DNA of 64,000 nt from Thermaerobacter sp. PB12/4term (GCF_003403315.2 NZ_CP048407.1:1488001-1552000); one strand, 5' to 3'. Shown: positions 14,935 through 24,761, counted from the first letter of the stretch. Numbers and translations are program-made. Notes: generated by a model not told the origin, from the sequence alone.

Positions 14935-16578
14935 TCAAAAGATCGCCCGGTCGCGATACTCGCCGAAGACCTCTCGCAAGGTGTCGCACATCTCGCCCAG
15001 GGTGGCGTAGGCCCGGGCGCACTCCAGCAGGCGCGGCATCAGGTTCTCGCCGCTCCGCGCCGCCGCCTTGAGATCGCGCAGGGCCTGGCTGACCCGCCGG
15101 TTGTCCCGGGTGCGGCGGATGTCCCGCAGCCGCTGGATCTGCCGCTGCTGGACCTCGTCGGGCACCCGCAAGATCTCGGGCTGCTCTTCATCTTCCAGGA
15201 CGTACTTGTTGACCCCCACCACGGTGATCTCCCCGGACTCCACCTGCTGCTGGTAGCGGTAGGAAGCGTCCGCGATCTCCTTCTGGAAGAACCCGGCCTC
15301 GATGGCGGGGATCACGCCGCCCAGCTCGTCGATGCGGCGGAAGTAGTCCCGGGCCCGCCGCTCCATCTCGTCGGTCAGCCACTCCACGAAGTACGAGCCG
15401 CCCAGGGGATCGACGGTGCTGGTCACGCCGCTCTCCTCGGCGATGATCTGCTGGGTCCGCAGGGCGATGCGCACCGCCTTCTCCGTCGGTAGGGCCAGGG
15501 CCTCGTCGAAGGAGTTGGTGTGGAGCGACTGGGCGCCCCCCAGCACCGCGGCCAGCGCCTGCAGGGTGACCCGGACGATGTTGATCTCGGGCTGCTGGGC
15601 TGTCAACGTGCACCCCGCCGTCTGGCAGTGGAACCGCATCTTCCAGGAGCGGGGGTCCTTGGCCCCGAAGCGCTCCCGCATCTCGACGGCCCAGATGCGC
15701 CGCGCCGCCCGCAGCTTGGCGATCTCCTCGAAGAAGTCGTTGTGCACGTTGAAGAAGAAGGAGAGCCGGGGCGCGAAGCGGTCCACGTCCAGCCCCGCCT
15801 CGATGCCCGCCCGCACGTACTCGAAGCCGTTGGCCAGGGTGAAGGCCAGCTCCTGCACCGCCGTCGACCCGGCCTCGCGGATGTGGTAGCCCGAGATGCT
15901 GACCGTGTTCCACTGGGGAACGTGGTCGGCGCAGAAGGCGAAGATGTCGGTGATGATGCGCATGGAGGGGCGCGGCGGGAAGATGTAGGTGTTCTGGGCG
16001 ATGTATTCCTTGAGGATGTCGTTCTGGATGGTCCCCCGCAGCCGGTCGAAGGGCACCCCCTGCTTCTCGGCCGCCGCCAGGTACATGGCGAAGATCATCG
16101 CCGCCGGCCCGTTGATGGTCATCGACGTGGACACCTGGTCCAGGGGGATGCCGTCGAACAGGATCTCCATGTCCGCCAGGGTGTCCACGGCCACCCCCAG
16201 CTTGCCGACCTCGCCCTCGGACATGGGGTGGTCGGAATCATAGCCCAGCAGGGTGGGGAAGTCGAAGGCCACGCTCAGCCCCGTCTGGCCTTCCCTGAGC
16301 AGGTACTTGAACCGCCGGTTGGTCTGCTCGGCAGTGCCGAAGCCGGCAAACTGGCGCATGGTCCACAGCCGGCCCCGGTACATGGTGTCGTGGATGCCGC
16401 GGGTGTACGGCCACTGGCCCGGCACGCCCAGCCGCTGGGCGGCCGCCGCGTCGGGCACGTCTTCGGGCCCGTAACAGCGCTTGACCTCGATTCCCGACAG
16501 AGTCTCAAAACGCGGCCGCCGCTCCCGCCCCGGGGCCGCGGCCTCCGCCGGGGCGCCCGCTGCCGGTTCCTTCGCCAT
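14935..16578 (-). CDS. icmA: Acyl-CoA mutase large subunit, probably isobutyryl-CoA mutase
   Basis: 547 aa, TIM-barrel subunit without a B12 domain. It would be named methylmalonyl-CoA mutase by similarity. The residues that set substrate choice differ: in Propionibacterium MCM Tyr89 and Arg207 bind the free carboxylate, in Streptomyces ICM these are Phe80 and Gln198. Here the aligned residues are Phe77 (WTMRQFAGF) and Gln195 ([15 protein letters not shown]), the ICM pair. The active-site His is kept ([11 protein letters not shown], His232). So the reaction is probably isobutyryl-CoA to n-butyryl-CoA or a related unbranched/branched pair. The assignment rests on my alignment by eye. Start ATG follows GAGAGGGG. 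First gene of the five-gene operon. Methylmalonyl-CoA cannot be excluded without assay. Confidence 0.85.
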   Translation of the reverse strand: MAKEPAAGAPAEAAAPGRERRPRFETLSGIEVKRCYGPEDVPDAAAAQRLGVPGQWPYTRGIHDTMYRGRLWTMRQFAGFGTAEQTNRRFKYLLREGQTGLSVAFDFPTLLGYDSDHPMSEGEVGKLGVAVDTLADMEILFDGIPLDQVSTSMTINGPAAMIFAMYLAAAEKQGVPFDRLRGTIQNDILKEYIAQNTYIFPPRPSMRIITDIFAFCADHVPQWNTVSISGYHIREAGSTAVQELAFTLANGFEYVRAGIEAGLDVDRFAPRLSFFFNVHNDFFEEIAKLRAARRIWAVEMRERFGAKDPRSWKMRFHCQTAGCTLTAQQPEINIVRVTLQALAAVLGGAQSLHTNSFDEALALPTEKAVRIALRTQQIIAEESGVTSTVDPLGGSYFVEWLTDEMERRARDYFRRIDELGGVIPAIEAGFFQKEIADASYRYQQQVESGEITVVGVNKYVLEDEEQPEILRVPDEVQQRQIQRLRDIRRTRDNRRVSQALRDLKAAARSGENLMPRLLECARAYATLGEMCDTLREVFGEYRDRAIF

Positions 16579-16837
16579 CCCGGTTCACCCCTCTCCCAGC
16601 CTCCGGGCTCCGGGACCGGGTGGATCCCCGATCCCGTCGCCTCTGCCGCCGCAACCCGGGCCGGATCGGGACGGTCCGCGCCCGGACCCCGCGCCGTGCA
16701 GGCTGGCCAGGCGGTCGTCGCCCGCACCGCCCCGCAGCCTTCCCGGCCATTTGCGGCCCAGGTCGTGCCGCCCCGCCCCCGCATGGCCCCCTTCGCTGCG
16801 GCCGGCGGAGCCAGCCGCCATCACCCTCCGCCAGAAG
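16579..16837. other. Spacer between hemB and the acyl-CoA mutase operon
   Basis: 259 GC-rich bases without a gene. It should hold the mutase operon promoter, perhaps with the TetR operator, but no AT-rich -10 or clear palindrome was seen. Confidence 0.4.
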
Positions 16838-17812
16838 CTAAGCCAGCCAGCGGGCCACCTCGGGCGCATGATACGTGATGATGGCATCCGCTCCCGCCCG
16901 GCGCATGGCCGTCAGGGTCTCCAGCACCACGGCCCGCTCGTCGACCCAGCCCTGGGCCGCCGCCGCCTTGATCAGGCTGTACTCGCCACTGACATTGTAC
17001 GCCACCACCGGGACCGGGAACTGCTGGCGCACGGCGCGGATCACGTCCAGGTAGGCCAGAGCGGGCTTCACCATCACCAGGTCGGCCCCCTCCTCCAGGT
17101 CCAGAGCCACCTCCCGCAGGGCCTCCCGGACGTTGGCCGGGTCCATCTGGTGGGTCCGCCGGTCGCCGAAGGCCGGTGCCGAGTGGGCCGCCTCGCGGAA
17201 AGGCCCGTAGAAGGCGGACGCATACTTGACGGCGTACGAAAGGATGGCCGTGTCCTGGAAGCCGTGCTCGTCCAGCACCCTGCGCACGGCACCCACGCGA
17301 CCGTCCATCATGTCCGACGGGGCGACCCAGTCGGCACCCGCCCGGGCGTGGGACAGGGCGACCCGCGCCAGCTGCTCCAGGGTGGCGTCGTTGTCGATGC
17401 GGCCGTCGGGGGTCAGGATGCCGCAGTGGCCGTGGCTGGTGTACGCGCAGAGGCACACATCGGTGATGACCAGCAGGTCCGGCAAGGCCTCCTTGAGGGC
17501 GGCAACGGCCTGCTGGACGGCGCCGTCCGGGTCGGCGGCCTCGCTGCCGCGGTCATCCTTCTGCCGGGGGAGTCCGAACAGCAGCACCGCCCGGATCCCC
17601 AGCCCATAGACCTCCCGGGCCCGCTCCACCGCCCGGTCCACGGAACGGTGCTCCACCCCCGGCATGGAAAGCACGGGTTCCACCACGTCCCTGCCGGGAA
17701 CCACAAACATGGGGTAGATCAGCCGGTCGGCGGTGAGGTCCGTCTCGCGCACCAGGCTGCGGACCACGGGGGTGGCGCGCAGCCGGCGCGGCCGGTGTAC
17801 GGGGAACGCCAT
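16838..17812 (-). CDS. hemB: Porphobilinogen synthase (5-aminolevulinate dehydratase)
   Basis: 324 aa. Joins two 5-aminolevulinates to porphobilinogen. The zinc-binding triad [12 protein letters not shown] (Cys120, Cys122, Cys130) marks it as a Zn enzyme, and the Schiff-base regions [16 protein letters not shown] and [10 protein letters not shown] are present. Start ATG at 17812 is chosen because GAGGTGA lies five bases upstream; the GTG three codons earlier falls inside that site. It ends the hemA-hemX-hemC-hemD-hemB run. Confidence 0.95.
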   Translation of the reverse strand: MAFPVHRPRRLRATPVVRSLVRETDLTADRLIYPMFVVPGRDVVEPVLSMPGVEHRSVDRAVERAREVYGLGIRAVLLFGLPRQKDDRGSEAADPDGAVQQAVAALKEALPDLLVITDVCLCAYTSHGHCGILTPDGRIDNDATLEQLARVALSHARAGADWVAPSDMMDGRVGAVRRVLDEHGFQDTAILSYAVKYASAFYGPFREAAHSAPAFGDRRTHQMDPANVREALREVALDLEEGADLVMVKPALAYLDVIRAVRQQFPVPVVAYNVSGEYSLIKAAAAQGWVDERAVVLETLTAMRRAGADAIITYHAPEVARWLA

Positions 17813-17944
17813 GGAAGTCACCTCGGATGCGCGTCCGGCGCCCGGCCGGGCTGGTCCGTGTCCAGCCCCCGCCGCAGCGGCCAGGGCCGGGCATCCCGCC
17901 GGGAGCCGGGATCTGGCCGGCCGGAACTCCGCCCATTGGGCGTT

Positions 17945-19549
17945 TTAAGCCTTTCCGCCAGCCGTTTTCATTTCGAGGAGAGCTGCCACGAGTCCTGCCG
18001 CCGTGTAGCGGAGCGGCACGCCGTCCACCGGCAGCCCCAGGGCGGCCGCCCGTTGGGCCGTGCGGGGGCCGATGCACACCACCCGGGGCCGGCCCGCCCC
18101 ATCCCCCTGCCCATCACCGCGGAAGAACCGGCCCGGCCCCCCGGGGCCCGCTGCCTCGGCCAGCGCCTCGGCGGCGGAGGGGCTGGCCAGGGTCACCACG
18201 TCCACCTGCCGGTTCGCCAGCAGCTCGATCAGCACCGCCGCCTGATCATGCCGCAGCACCGTCCGGTAGACCACCGGAGCCCGCAGGTCCCCGCCGGCCG
18301 CCTCCACCGGCCGGGCGGCAGCCAGGCCGGCCCGGTCGCCCCGGGGCCAGACCACCCGCTGTCCCGGGGTGATGCGGCGGGCCAGTTCGTCCCACAACCG
18401 GGCGCCGGTGAACTCCGCCGGCATCAGATCCGGCCGGAGCCCCAAAGCCTCCCGCACGAAGCGGCGGGTTGCCTCCCCCACCACCGCCACCCGGGCGCCT
18501 GCCAGGGCGCGCGCATCCCGGCCCAGGGCGTCCAGCCGGCGGGCCAGGGCGGCGGCGCCGTTGCGGCTGGTCAGGACCCACCAGCTGCCGCAGGCAGACT
18601 CCAGCTCCCGGTCCAGCTCCCTCTCGCCGGCGGCGGGCTCCACGCCGATCAGGGGGACTTCCACCACCGTGGCCCCCAGCTGCCGCAAGAGCTCGGCCAG
18701 GCCCGCGGCCTGTTCGGGAGCCCGGGTGACCGCCACCCGCCATCCGGCCAGGGGCGGGGCCACCCAGCCGGCCACCGCGGCCGGCGCCCCGGTGCCGGAA
18801 GGCACCTCCCCGCTGCCGGCACCGGCGACCGCGTCCGCCGCCTCGGACCCGGCGGCCCCGCGCGCCGCCTGAGCCCCGGCGGCCGCCAGCCCACCCGGGC
18901 CACCCGGTGCCGGGGCCTCCCCGGGGGCAGGGCCGCCGCCGGGCGCGGGCAGTCGACCGGGCCAGGGCACGGGAATGAGCCCCACTCCCGCGGCAACCAG
19001 AGCTTCCATCTCCCCGCCCGGTAGACCGCCCCGCACCAGCCGGACGACCCGCAGCCCGGCCCGTGCCCACCGGGCCAGGCGCTGGGGAAGGTGCTGGGGC
19101 GGCAGCCGGCCCGCCGCCTGCAGGCGTGAAGGAAGGGGCACGGAGCCGGAAGCGGCGGCCGCTGCCGCTGGCACCACCCACAGGGCGGCCGTGGGGGACC
19201 GCCACGCCTCGACCACCGCCTCCAGGCCGGGATCGGCCACCACCACCTCCGCCGCCTGCAGGATCCGGCTGGCCCGCACCGTCACCAGCCCGGGATCGCC
19301 CGGTCCCCCATCCACGATGTAGATCCAGCCCGGGGGCGCCCACAGGTCGGGGGCGCCGTCGTCCCCACCCCCTACCATGGAGGAGGGCAGGACGGCCTCC
19401 CTTCCCTGCGCCGGGCCCTGGTCCGGTGCAGGGACCTGCGCCCGCGGCCAGGCCGCCTCCGGGGGCACCCAGGCCCCGGCCGGCTCCTGGGACCCGGCGG
19501 GGCCGGCCGGATCCTTCCTGCGGTGCCCCTCATCCCCCGTCGCCGTCAC
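17945..19549 (-). CDS. hemD: Uroporphyrinogen-III synthase fused to a truncated CobA-like domain
   Basis: 534 aa. C-terminal part (about 268-534) is HemD: WRVAVTRAPEQAAGLAELLRQLGA, LTSRNGAAAL, VVCIGPRTAQRAAALGLPV; it cyclises hydroxymethylbilane with ring-D inversion. The N-terminal part (about 74-199) resembles the SAM-binding start of CobA/SUMT (GWIYIVDGGPGDPGLVTVRASRILQAAEVVVAD) but is only about half length: the family VRLKGGDP motif is changed to VRLVRGGLPGG and the C-terminal half is absent, replaced by a Gly/Ala/Pro linker (200-265). Methyltransferase activity is therefore doubtful. The GTG start overlaps hemC by 20 bases and has GGGGGAG nine bases upstream; an upstream GTG at 19555 is also possible. 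Confidence 0.85.
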   Translation of the reverse strand: MTATGDEGHRRKDPAGPAGSQEPAGAWVPPEAAWPRAQVPAPDQGPAQGREAVLPSSMVGGGDDGAPDLWAPPGWIYIVDGGPGDPGLVTVRASRILQAAEVVVADPGLEAVVEAWRSPTAALWVVPAAAAAASGSVPLPSRLQAAGRLPPQHLPQRLARWARAGLRVVRLVRGGLPGGEMEALVAAGVGLIPVPWPGRLPAPGGGPAPGEAPAPGGPGGLAAAGAQAARGAAGSEAADAVAGAGSGEVPSGTGAPAAVAGWVAPPLAGWRVAVTRAPEQAAGLAELLRQLGATVVEVPLIGVEPAAGERELDRELESACGSWWVLTSRNGAAALARRLDALGRDARALAGARVAVVGEATRRFVREALGLRPDLMPAEFTGARLWDELARRITPGQRVVWPRGDRAGLAAARPVEAAGGDLRAPVVYRTVLRHDQAAVLIELLANRQVDVVTLASPSAAEALAEAAGPGGPGRFFRGDGQGDGAGRPRVVCIGPRTAQRAAALGLPVDGVPLRYTAAGLVAALLEMKTAGGKA

Positions 19550-20618
19550 CGCCACCCGCTCCCCCTTCCCGGGAGGCCGGCCCCCCGGGGCCGCCCGCTC
19601 CGGCCGCCGGCCGCGACGCGGCCTCCACCATGACCCCCGCCTGGGCCAGGACGCCGGCAGCTCCCTTGGCCAGCAGCTGTTCCGCCAGGCGGCGCCCCGT
19701 GCCCTCCGGATCGGACAGGGACCCTTCGCCACGACCGGTGAGCCAAGGGCTTCCCGCGGGGCCGGCTACCATGCCGTCGATGACGAGCCGGCCGCCCTCC
19801 ACCCGCGCCCAGGCCCCCAGGGGCACTCGGCACGTGCCCCCCAGTTCGGCCAGGAAGGCCCGTTCCGCCCGCACCGCCCGGCTGACCTCGGGCCGGTCGA
19901 GCACCTGCACCCGGCGGCGCACCGCCTCATCCCCGGCCCGGATCTCCACGGCCAGGGCCCCCTGGCCGGGGGCCGGCAGCAGTTCCAGGGGCGGCACCAG
20001 CGCGGAGATGCGCCCGGCGAACCCCAGGCGGCGGAGACCGGCGGCGGCCAGCAGCAGGGCATCCCAGTGGCCTTCGTCGAGACGGCGCAGGCGGGTGTCC
20101 AGGTTGCCGCGGGCCGGCTCGACCGCCAGGTCCGGGCGGCGGGCCCGCAGCCAGGCTTGGCGGCGCAGGCTGCTGGTGCCCACGCGAGCGCCCGGCGGCA
20201 GGGCCGCCAGCAGGTCACGGGCCTCGCTGTCCGGCGGCTCCTCTCCGCCGTGGCCCATCACCGAGAGCCGGCCGGTCGCCGCCCGGGGGAGGACCAGGGC
20301 GTCGGCCGGGTCTTCCCGCTGGGGAAAGGCCGCCAGCTCCAGGCCCTCGGGCAGTCGGGTGGGGACGTCCTTGGCGCTGTGCACGGCCAGGTCGATGCGC
20401 CCCTCCAGCAGCGCCTCCTCCAGTTCCTTGACGAAAGCGCCGGGGCTGCTGAGGGCGTACAGGGGCCGCGACCGGTTGCGGTCTCCCAGCGTCGTCACGG
20501 GCACCAGCTCGACCTGGAGGCCGGGATGGTGGGTTTCAAGTTGCCGGGCCACCCACTGTGCCTGGATGCGTGCCAGGGCGCTGGCGCGGGTGCCGATGCG
20601 CAGGACCGCTGCTGTCAA
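19530..20618 (-). CDS. hemC: Hydroxymethylbilane synthase (porphobilinogen deaminase)
   Basis: 362 aa. Polymerises four porphobilinogens on a dipyrromethane cofactor. The catalytic Asp84 (HSAKDVPT) and cofactor Cys263 (LAELGGTCRVPLG) are present, as are RIGTRASALA and GTSSLRRQAWL. About 25 extra residues (112-140) and a Gly-rich tail of some 30 residues explain the length above the usual 310. The start is TTG, preceded by GGGGGAGGG. It overlaps hemD and follows hemX closely. Confidence 0.95.
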   Translation of the reverse strand: MTAAVLRIGTRASALARIQAQWVARQLETHHPGLQVELVPVTTLGDRNRSRPLYALSSPGAFVKELEEALLEGRIDLAVHSAKDVPTRLPEGLELAAFPQREDPADALVLPRAATGRLSVMGHGGEEPPDSEARDLLAALPPGARVGTSSLRRQAWLRARRPDLAVEPARGNLDTRLRRLDEGHWDALLLAAAGLRRLGFAGRISALVPPLELLPAPGQGALAVEIRAGDEAVRRRVQVLDRPEVSRAVRAERAFLAELGGTCRVPLGAWARVEGGRLVIDGMVAGPAGSPWLTGRGEGSLSDPEGTGRRLAEQLLAKGAAGVLAQAGVMVEAASRPAAGAGGPGGPASREGGAGGGDGDGG

Positions 20619-20657
20619 CCTCGTCCCTCCCCCACGGCTCCGGGCCGCCGGGCCGGT

Positions 20658-21581
20658 TCAGAACACGTGGCGTGCCGACCAGTGCGGCCCCACCACCAGG
20701 TAGTTCACCAGGATGACGGCAAAGCCCAGCAGGGACAGGTAAGCCAGCCGGCGGCCCCGCCAGCCGGCCCATGCCCGCAGGGCCAGGCAGGCAGCGTAGA
20801 ACAGCCAGACGCCGGCGCTGGCAAGGACCTTCCCGTCACGGGCCCAGGGCCCCTCCCAGAGGCGGCCGGCCTGCAGGGTGCCACTGGCCAGGGCCAGGGT
20901 GAGCAGGGCGAAGCCGCTGCCCACCAGCCACCAGCAGGCCCGGTCCATCTCCTCCAGGGCGGGCAGGTGGCGGTAGAGCCGACTAAAGGCCTTGACCCGC
21001 AGCTGCCGCTCCTGGAGCAGGTACATGGCGGCCAGGGCCGAGGCCAGGCCGAAGGCTCCGTAGCTCAGAAGGGCGATGGTGGCGTGGAGCCAGACCCATG
21101 GACCGGCGCCAAGCAGCGGGGACTCGGCGGTGCCCGGGGCAGGTGCCGCCGGCACCTGCCCCGGGGCAGGCGCAGGTCCCAGCACCCCGGCGCCGGCTGC
21201 GGTACCGGCCGGCAGGCCGGCGGCGAGGGCGCCGCCGGGGGCCGGCGGGGCGCCCGCCGCCATCAGCACCAGCAACACCACCACGGGGGGCAGCATGAAG
21301 GCTCCCAGGGGTCGCAAGGGCAGCAGCGCCTCCAGCAAGATGCCGTTGAGGATCCATGCCCAGCTCAGGAAGAACACCGATCCCTGGGGACTGACGAAGG
21401 GGATGTGCCCGGTAGCCAGCGCCCCGCCCAGCAACGCAGTGTGGGCGCACCACGTCACCCAGACAAGCCACCGGGCCGGGCCGTCCCGGGCAAAACCCGC
21501 CAGGGCCCAGGCGTGCCAGGCCGCGGCCGCCACGTAGCCCAAGGTGATGCCCACGTACCCCCACGCGAGCCAGCCCTGCAC
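20658..21581 (-). CDS. hemX: HemX/CcsA-like membrane protein
   Basis: 307 aa with about eight hydrophobic segments. The conserved core of the cytochrome c assembly (CcsA/HemX) family is recognisable: HATIALLSYGAFGLASALAAMYLLQERQLR and the histidine-bearing WLVWVTWCAHTALLG. A Gly/Ala/Pro insert (about 110-150) splits the middle. In Bacillus the equivalent HemX sits between hemA and hemC, as here, and controls HemA abundance; a haem-handling role is also possible. The GTG start has AGGTGA six bases upstream. Confidence 0.85.
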   Translation of the reverse strand: MQGWLAWGYVGITLGYVAAAAWHAWALAGFARDGPARWLVWVTWCAHTALLGGALATGHIPFVSPQGSVFFLSWAWILNGILLEALLPLRPLGAFMLPPVVVLLVLMAAGAPPAPGGALAAGLPAGTAAGAGVLGPAPAPGQVPAAPAPGTAESPLLGAGPWVWLHATIALLSYGAFGLASALAAMYLLQERQLRVKAFSRLYRHLPALEEMDRACWWLVGSGFALLTLALASGTLQAGRLWEGPWARDGKVLASAGVWLFYAACLALRAWAGWRGRRLAYLSLLGFAVILVNYLVVGPHWSARHVF

Positions 21582-21598
21582 CCGGCCTCACCTGCCGC

Positions 21599-23125
21599 TC
21601 ATGCCCGGGCGCTGCCGCTTTCCCCGAACCGACGGCGGGGCAGGGCCAGCACCGGATCACCGGACGCGGAACCGGCCGGGCCCGCGGTACCGGTGCCCCC
21701 TCCCGGCGCGGGCTCCGCGCCGTCTCCGGCGGCGGCCTGTCCCCGCCGGGCCTGGCGACCCGCCGTGCCCTCCGGCCCGCCGGCGGCCGGCTCCGCCCCG
21801 GCCGACTCCGCACCGGCCGGCCCCGCCTGTGGCGCCGGGCGGCGTCCGGCGGGGCCGGGTTCGTCCAGGGCGAAGAGCTCGGTGAAAGCCTCATCCAGGT
21901 AGACGGGGCCGCGCCCTCCGGCCACCGCCTCCTTCAGGCGCACCATGGGATCGTTCAGCAGCTTGTTGACGATCAGCCGGGTCAGGCCGTCGATGACCTG
22001 CCGGTCCCGCTCCGACAGATGGGGCAGCTTGCGCAGGGCGCGGGCCAGCTCTTCCTGCCGCATGGCCTCGGCCTTGGCCCGCAGGGAGCGGATCAGAGGC
22101 ACCACGTCCAGGCTGTGCAGCCACCCCTCAAAGCCCCGGACCTCGTCGTCGATCATGGCCTCGACCCGGGCCGCCTCCTCCCGCCGCAGCCGGAGGTTGG
22201 CTTCCACCACCGCCTGCAGGTCGTCGATGTCGTACAGGAACACCCCGTCCAGCCGGCCCGCCGCCGGCTCGATGTCGCGGGGCACGGCGATATCCACCAG
22301 CAGCAGCGGCCGGCCCCGCCGGCGGCGCATGGCGTCCCGCACCATGGCGGCGGTGATCAGGGGCCGCCCGGCGCCGGTGGAACTGATCACCACGTCGCAG
22401 CGGTCCAGGGCCGCCGGCAGCTCGCCCAGCGACACCGCCTCGCCGCCGTAAGCGGCGGCCAGTTGCCGGCCCCGCTCCAGGGTCCGGTTGGCCACCACCA
22501 GCCGGCAGCCGCCCTCCTCGGCCAGACTGCGGGCGGCCAGTTCCGCCGTCTCGCCGGCGCCCACCAGCAGCACCCGCCGCCCGTCCAGGTGGCCGAAGAC
22601 CTTGCGGGCCAGTTCCACCGCCACATAACTGACGGACACCGCATGCTGGCTGATGGCCGTCTCCGTCCGGGCCCGCTTCCCTACCGCCAGGGCCTGCTGG
22701 AAGAGACCGTGCAGCACCTTGCCACAGGTTCCCGCGGCGGCAGCCCCGTGGTAGGCTTCCCGTACCTGGCCCAGGATCTGGCTCTCCCCCAGGACCATGG
22801 AGTCCAGGCCCGCCGCCACGCGGAACAGGTGCCGCGCCGCCGCGGCATCTTCCCGGACATAGAGATAGGTCTCCAGCCGGTCCGGGTCCATGCCGGCCCA
22901 GCGAGCCAGCACGTCCCGCACCTGGCGCCGGCCCTGGCCATGGTGGGAGGCCGCCGCGTACACCTCCACCCGGTTGCAGGTGGAGAGCAGCACCACCTCA
23001 TCGAGGGCCGGGCAGGCTGCCAGCTCCGCCAGGGCCGCCGGCAGCCCCTCACCGGCCACCGCCAGGCGCTCCCGCACCGCGACCGGAGCCGTGCGGTGGT
23101 TCATGCCGAGCACGATCACGCCCAT
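21599..23125 (-). CDS. hemA: Glutamyl-tRNA reductase
   Basis: 508 aa. First step of C5-pathway haem synthesis: reduces Glu-tRNA to glutamate-1-semialdehyde. GMNHRTAPVAVRE at the N-terminus, nucleophile Cys50 (LLSTCNRVEVY), FRVAAGLDSMVLGESQILGQVR, NADPH site LLVGAGETAELAA, and the helical dimerisation domain are intact. The final 90 residues are a Pro/Ala/Gly-rich tail beyond the normal end. The ATG overlaps menG by 10 bases. The hemL partner is not in the window. Confidence 0.95.
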   Translation of the reverse strand: MGVIVLGMNHRTAPVAVRERLAVAGEGLPAALAELAACPALDEVVLLSTCNRVEVYAAASHHGQGRRQVRDVLARWAGMDPDRLETYLYVREDAAAARHLFRVAAGLDSMVLGESQILGQVREAYHGAAAAGTCGKVLHGLFQQALAVGKRARTETAISQHAVSVSYVAVELARKVFGHLDGRRVLLVGAGETAELAARSLAEEGGCRLVVANRTLERGRQLAAAYGGEAVSLGELPAALDRCDVVISSTGAGRPLITAAMVRDAMRRRRGRPLLLVDIAVPRDIEPAAGRLDGVFLYDIDDLQAVVEANLRLRREEAARVEAMIDDEVRGFEGWLHSLDVVPLIRSLRAKAEAMRQEELARALRKLPHLSERDRQVIDGLTRLIVNKLLNDPMVRLKEAVAGGRGPVYLDEAFTELFALDEPGPAGRRPAPQAGPAGAESAGAEPAAGGPEGTAGRQARRGQAAAGDGAEPAPGGGTGTAGPAGSASGDPVLALPRRRFGESGSARA

Positions 23126-23880
23126 CGGGGTCGCCGCCCCTCATGCAAGCAGACGATGCCCGCCGACATGCGCCAGAAGCGGACGCCTTCCAGGCCGGCC
23201 GCCGCCATGCGGCGGGCCAGTTCCTCCGCCCCGGGAAACCCCCGCACCGACAGGGGCAGCCAGGCGTAGGGATCGGGACCCGGCCCCCGCCAGCGGCGGG
23301 CGGCCCACCGCCCCATGGCGGGGACCACCCGCTCGAAGTACCAGCGGAAGGGCACCCTGACCCAGGGCCAGGGACTGTGGGAAAGCTCCAGGATCAGCAC
23401 CCGGCCGCCGGGACGGGTGACCCTGGCCATCTCGGCCAGGGCGCGGTCGAGGCTGGCCACGTTGCGCAAGGCGAAGCCCATGGTCACCAGGTCGAACTGG
23501 CCCGCCGCAAAGGGCATGTCCAGGGCGTCGCCCTGCACCAGGTCGACCCGGCCGGAGAGGCTCAGCGCCTCGAGCCGGTGCCGGGCAACGGCCAGCATGC
23601 CCGGGGAGAAATCCAGGCCGGTGACCCGGCCGGCAGGTCCCACCCGCCGGGCCAGCATGGCCGTGATCTCGCCGGTGCCGCAGGCCACGTCCAGGACCCG
23701 CGCCCCGTCCAGGGGCAGCTCCTCCAGCCGCCGGCGCAGCCGCCACTGCCAGTAGCGCCACTGCCCCAGGGTCATCAGCAGGTTCATCCGGTCGTAGCCG
23801 GGCGCAATGGTGTCGAAGAGCTCCCGGATGTAGGCGGCCTTGTCGGCGCCCCGGCCCGGGGCCGGGCTCTGAGCCCCCAT
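23116..23880 (-). CDS. menG: Demethylmenaquinone methyltransferase
   Basis: 254 aa, SAM-dependent class I methyltransferase of the UbiE/MenG family; methylates demethylmenaquinone in the last step of menaquinone synthesis. Family signatures: AYIRELFDTIAPGYDRMNLLMTLGQWRYW, VLDVACGTGEITAMLA (SAM motif I), GLDFSPGMLAVAR and TMGFALRNVASLDRAL. ATG with GAGGAAGGGA upstream. Placed between sucD and hemA, it links quinone synthesis with haem synthesis in the same transcript. Menaquinone rather than ubiquinone is assumed from the Gram-positive context. Confidence 0.93.
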   Translation of the reverse strand: MGAQSPAPGRGADKAAYIRELFDTIAPGYDRMNLLMTLGQWRYWQWRLRRRLEELPLDGARVLDVACGTGEITAMLARRVGPAGRVTGLDFSPGMLAVARHRLEALSLSGRVDLVQGDALDMPFAAGQFDLVTMGFALRNVASLDRALAEMARVTRPGGRVLILELSHSPWPWVRVPFRWYFERVVPAMGRWAARRWRGPGPDPYAWLPLSVRGFPGAEELARRMAAAGLEGVRFWRMSAGIVCLHEGRRPRWA

Positions 23881-23894
23881 GCACGTCCCTTCCT

Positions 23895-24761
23895 CTATCG
23901 CAGTGCCTCCCGCACCAGGTCGGCCACCTGCCAGGGCAGGGCGGCCACCCGGGCTCCCCCCGCCTCCAGGGCTTCCACCTTGCTCTGGTACGTGCCGCGG
24001 CCGCGCTCGATGATGGCCCCCGCGTGGCCCATGCGCTTGCCGGGCGGGGCATGCTTGCCCGCCAGGTAGGCCACCACGGGCTTGCTCATCCCCTTGATGT
24101 ACTCCGCCGCTTCCTCTTCCGCGGTACCGCCGATCTCCCCCACCAGGACCACGGCCTCGGTCTCCCGGTCCTGCTCGAACATCTTGAGCACGTCGATGAA
24201 GGAAAGGCCCACCACCCGGTCGCCGCCCATGCCCACCACGGTGGACTGGCCGAAGCCGGCCTGGCTCAGCGACGCGGCGATCTCATAGGAAAGGGTACCA
24301 CTGCGGGCCACGATGCCTACCCGGCCGGGGGTGTAGATCTGATTGGGCATGATCCCGATCTTGCTCTTCCCCGGCGAGATCACCCCGAAGGTGTTGGGGC
24401 CGATGATGGTCGCACCCTTCAGCCGGGCCCGGGCCATGATCTCCATGGCGTCGTGGAGGGGCACGTGCTCGGTGATGACCACCACCAGCTTGATCCCCGC
24501 CTCCAGGGCCTCCAGCACGGCGTCCTTGGCGAAGGGAGCGGGGACGAAGATGACGGAGGCCGTGGCCCCGTGCTTCTCCACCGCCGCTTCCACGGTGTCG
24601 TAGACGGGCACGCCCTTGACCTCCTGGCCCTCCTTGCCCGGCGAGACGCCCGCCACCACGCGGGTGCCGTACTCAATCATCTGGCCGGTGTGGAAACTGC
24701 CCTGGTGGCCCGTGATGCCCTGGACCACCACCCGGGTACGCTCATCGATCAGGATGGCCAT
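23895..24761 (-). CDS. sucD: Succinyl-CoA ligase, alpha subunit
   Basis: 288 aa. CoA-binding and phosphohistidine subunit of succinyl-CoA synthetase. Catalytic His246 lies in [40 protein letters not shown] and SGTLSYEIA are family landmarks. ATG begins immediately after the sucC stop, with GGAGGGGAG inside the sucC end, so the subunits are coupled. Confidence 0.96.
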   Translation of the reverse strand: MAILIDERTRVVVQGITGHQGSFHTGQMIEYGTRVVAGVSPGKEGQEVKGVPVYDTVEAAVEKHGATASVIFVPAPFAKDAVLEALEAGIKLVVVITEHVPLHDAMEIMARARLKGATIIGPNTFGVISPGKSKIGIMPNQIYTPGRVGIVARSGTLSYEIAASLSQAGFGQSTVVGMGGDRVVGLSFIDVLKMFEQDRETEAVVLVGEIGGTAEEEAAEYIKGMSKPVVAYLAGKHAPPGKRMGHAGAIIERGRGTYQSKVEALEAGGARVAALPWQVADLVREALR

